Shown here: positions 42,460-42,671 of the stretch, piece after piece | How the letters are laid out: each line of letters starts with the position of its first letter | Numbering within the stretch: position 1 is the stretch's first letter | Origin: an uncultured Ruminococcus sp. | GTDB taxonomy: Bacteria > Bacillota > Clostridia > Oscillospirales > Ruminococcaceae | Assembly: GCA_946413815.1 (NCBI GenBank) | Contig: CAMKMD010000035.1 | Span: 1-42,671 of the forward strand | DNA: 42,671 nt | Direction: 5' to 3' | Translations under genes and position numbers: made by a program | Notes under the pieces: model-generated | Told to the model about the DNA's origin: nothing | Databases searched by the model: none | The model's input: the letters and a program-made list of their open reading frames with translations, nothing else

Positions 42460-42671
42460 TTAGCCGAGCTCAGCGAAGTACTTGATTGTTCTTACCATCT
42501 GTGATGTGTAAGAATTCTCGTTGTCGTACCATGAAACAACCTGAACCTCGTAGAGACCCTCACCGATCTCACAAACCATTGTCTGTGTAGCATCGAAGAG
42601 TGAGCCGTATCTCATACCGATAACGTCAGAAGAAACGATCTGATCCTCGTTGTAGCCGAAGGACTCGGAAG
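42460..42671 (-). CDS. gap: Glyceraldehyde-3-phosphate dehydrogenase, C-terminal fragment
   Basis: Glycolytic enzyme, cut by the window edge so that only about 70 C-terminal residues are seen. They read [20 protein letters not shown], then FDATQTMVC and [20 protein letters not shown], the standard end of bacterial GAPDH (the WYDNE-x-x-Y motif). Codon use is strongly biased, as expected for a highly expressed gene. Confidence 0.95.
   Translation of the reverse strand, partial: SESFGYNEDQIVSSDVIGMRYGSLFDATQTMVCEIGEGLYEVQVVSWYDNENSYTSQMVRTIKYFAELG

Overview
The window looks like chromosomal DNA from a cellulosome-forming Ruminococcus-type bacterium (Clostridia, Oscillospiraceae/Ruminococcaceae). 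Three secreted proteins end in type I dockerins: a GH9 cellulase, a GH5 cellulase and a leucine-rich-repeat protein with a long KTTAAA linker. The housekeeping genes (secA, hflX, hslO, glyA, glmS, rarA, gap) are of Firmicutes type, with strong AAGGAGG ribosome binding sites and clear sigma-A promoters. The species cannot be fixed from this sequence alone.

Layout. 1-5.7 kb (+): 3' part of secA, a lipoprotein, a methyltransferase, hslO (Hsp33) and hflX. 5.7-6.36 kb: a PC4-like ydbC gene (-) and a 153-nt nested inverted repeat. 6.36-9.0 kb (+): small alarmone synthetase, a zinc-ribbon membrane protein, an Ogg-type DNA glycosylase. 9.0-10.5 kb (-): cardiolipin synthase. 10.65-15.2 kb (+): thioesterase, a DtxR/MntR-type metalloregulator, then a coupled pair read as murL and murD2 (the L-Glu ligase plus epimerase route to D-Glu in peptidoglycan), and a VanW-family gene. 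15.3-25.9 kb, mostly (-): cellulosome-related block of GH9-dockerin, yerC (TrpR-like), cobO (+), an LRR surface protein, an LRR-dockerin protein and a GH5-dockerin. 26.1-28.7 kb (+): ECF sigma factor, DUF4367-type membrane partner and an SPRTG surface protein. 28.9-30.5 kb (+): PutP-type sodium/solute symporter. 30.5-32.2 kb (-): a gene remnant and a second ECF sigma/membrane-partner pair. 32.4-35.7 kb (+): glyA, a small zinc ribbon, a small membrane protein and rarA. 35.7-36.4 kb: a gene-free stretch that I read as a possible ~650-nt structured RNA on the minus strand. 36.6-38.5 kb (-): a third ECF sigma/membrane-partner pair. 38.6-42.7 kb (-): a small protein, acyP, an MBL-fold hydrolase, glmS, a flavin-reductase-like protein and the 3' end of gap.

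How it fits together. The cellulosomal genes supply cellulose breakdown, and the dockerins should dock to scaffoldins encoded elsewhere. Three sigma/anti-sigma-like modules lie downstream of or around them, each with a long Thr- or Ala/Glu-rich extracellular part, which is suggestive of surface sensing but unproven. The murL-murD2-vanW stretch is a cell-wall locus headed by a metalloregulator gene.

Most worth a second look: (1) the possible large RNA with a 13-nt Shine-Dalgarno-like motif repeated three times; (2) the 26-bp direct repeat spanning the start codons of a low-GC membrane gene and rarA, which implies a 398-bp insertion that could excise exactly; (3) the nested inverted repeat at 6.1 kb; (4) the murL-murD2 pair behind a DtxR-type gene; (5) the LRR-dockerin architecture and the inverted repeats at the promoters of both LRR genes.
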